Shown: piece by piece, positions 6,139 to 6,917 of the stretch | How the letters are laid out: each line of letters starts with the position of its first letter | How positions within the stretch are numbered: position 1 is the stretch's first letter | Assembly (NCBI GenBank): GCA_937928475.1 | Contig: CALFVE010000147.1 | Span: forward strand, 1 to 6,917 | DNA from: an uncultured bacterium | GTDB lineage: Bacteria > Armatimonadota > Zipacnadia > Zipacnadales > Zipacnadaceae | Reading direction: 5' to 3' | Length of the DNA stretch: 6,917 bases | Notes under the pieces: model-generated | The model's input: the letters and a program-made list of their open reading frames with translations, nothing else | What the model was told of the DNA's origin: nothing | The model's database searches: none | Position numbers and translations under genes: made by a program

Positions 6139-6917
6139 TCACTGGCACTCCGGGGTAAAGTGCCGGTCGCGCTCGACCTCCTCAAACCAGTTGTCGAGAG
6201 CGGTCTGAAGCCGATGAACGATGTCGGGGCGCTCTTCCGCCAAGTTGCGCTGTTCATACGGATCCTCCCGCAGATTGTACAGTTCCGCCGGCGGGGGAAG
6301 CCCGAGCGTCCGGGGCGGGTAACGAGGCGACAGGATACCATTGTGCAGGAAGTGCTCGGGGCCGTACATGGACACCCACAGCCAGTGGATACAGGGCACC
6401 TCCGCCGCTCCCGCGATCCAGGGCCGAACCAGTTTCCAGTCACCATCGCGGAGGGCGGCGTTGCACTCCCTTACCGGCTCATAGCGGTTCCACTGCCAGG
6501 AGTGGGTGGTGGGGACGTCGCCGGGCTCTGCGCGCAAGAGGGGCAGAAGATTCATGCCGTCGAGCGGGAGATTGTTCGCGGGCAAGGGCACGCCGGTCAT
6601 GGCCAGCAGGGTGGGCAGCCAGTCGGCGAAGTGCGTCATCCCGTGAAACTCACGACGCCCGGGAAGGCCGTCGGGCCAGCGAAGAACCAGCGGGACGCGG
6701 AGGCCGCCTTCGTAGACATTGCCCTTAGCCCCGCGGAAGTGGCAGTTGAAGCGGTCGAGACAGTCCTCGCCCTGCCCGCCGAATTGGGGGCCGTTGTCGC
6801 TGGTGAAGATGACAATGGTGTTGTTCCGCAGGCCGAGTCGGTCGAGCGTCTCGAGCACGCGGGCGATCCCGCTGTCCATGCGGTGCAGCATCCCGTAGAG
6901 GGTGGCGACGGCCCGCG
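6139..6917 (-). CDS. sulfatase (5' end beyond window)
   Basis: 258 visible residues of an alkaline-phosphatase-superfamily sulfatase, which hydrolyses sulfate esters, often on sulfated glycans. The frame is open to the window edge, so the N-terminus, signal peptide and C-x-P-S/A-R formylglycine motif cannot be seen. Visible family landmarks are the TLYGMLHRMDSGIARVL helix, FTSDNGP with the Asp-Asn metal ligands (codons 6793-6798), RGAKGNVYEGGLRVPLVLRW with the conserved Lys (codon 6724-6726), HFADWLPTLL, and the C-terminal ELYNLREDPYEQRNLAEERP. The stop is TGA. The apparent ATG at 6891 is internal, since the conserved helix begins upstream of it. It is the first visible gene of the putative operon; substrate and cell location cannot be told from this part. 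Confidence 0.93.
   Translation of the reverse strand, partial: RAVATLYGMLHRMDSGIARVLETLDRLGLRNNTIVIFTSDNGPQFGGQGEDCLDRFNCHFRGAKGNVYEGGLRVPLVLRWPDGLPGRREFHGMTHFADWLPTLLAMTGVPLPANNLPLDGMNLLPLLRAEPGDVPTTHSWQWNRYEPVRECNAALRDGDWKLVRPWIAGAAEVPCIHWLWVSMYGPEHFLHNGILSPRYPPRTLGLPPPAELYNLREDPYEQRNLAEERPDIVHRLQTALDNWFEEVERDRHFTPECQ

Noticed and set aside
6104..6148. Start of the N-terminal half-gene at ATG 6148
   Set aside because: It would overlap the sulfatase end and has no good Shine-Dalgarno; ATG 6103 has GGAGG at ideal spacing.

Overview
This is a high-GC bacterial window. All gene-bearing sequence reads on the minus strand, so transcription runs from high to low coordinates. Sigma70-like promoters, Shine-Dalgarno sites and CCA-encoded tRNAs mark it as bacterial. 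The phylum cannot be fixed from the sequence. A GreA domain on a very long N-terminal extension is known from Chlamydiae and Spirochaetes and may occur elsewhere. Together with a sulfatase and a URO-D-superfamily methyltransferase-like protein, it would suit a PVC-group, Armatimonadota-like or other uncultivated lineage. That placement is a low-confidence inference.

Layout in transcription order. (1) 6917-6139: the 3' two-thirds or so of a sulfatase gene, cut by the window edge. (2) 6103-4586: one continuous reading frame broken by an in-frame TAA at 5378-5380. It reads as an N-terminal beta-rich half (6103-5378) and a C-terminal half (5311-4586) ending in a carbohydrate-binding-like module. 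(3) 4547-3408: a URO-D-superfamily protein that is not HemE and carries the His-x-Cys...Cys zinc-site pattern of corrinoid-linked methyltransferases. The gaps of 35 and 38 bp suggest one operon, perhaps for breaking down sulfated and possibly methylated organic compounds.

(4) 3271-575: an 898-aa GreA fusion protein. It has its own near-consensus promoter (TTGACA-16-TATGCT) and a perfect 8-bp hairpin at the predicted start of its mRNA. (5) 478-1: tRNA-Leu(GAG), tRNA-Val(CAC), tRNA-Gly(CCC) and a truncated tRNA, probably Gly. The first three each have a candidate promoter.

The most notable points are the stop-split gene, the Gre fusion with an internal WGVGRI module resembling Tudor-like/CarD RNA-polymerase-binding folds, and the gre promoter/5' hairpin. 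I see no CRISPR array, insertion sequence, attachment site or convincing rho-independent terminator.
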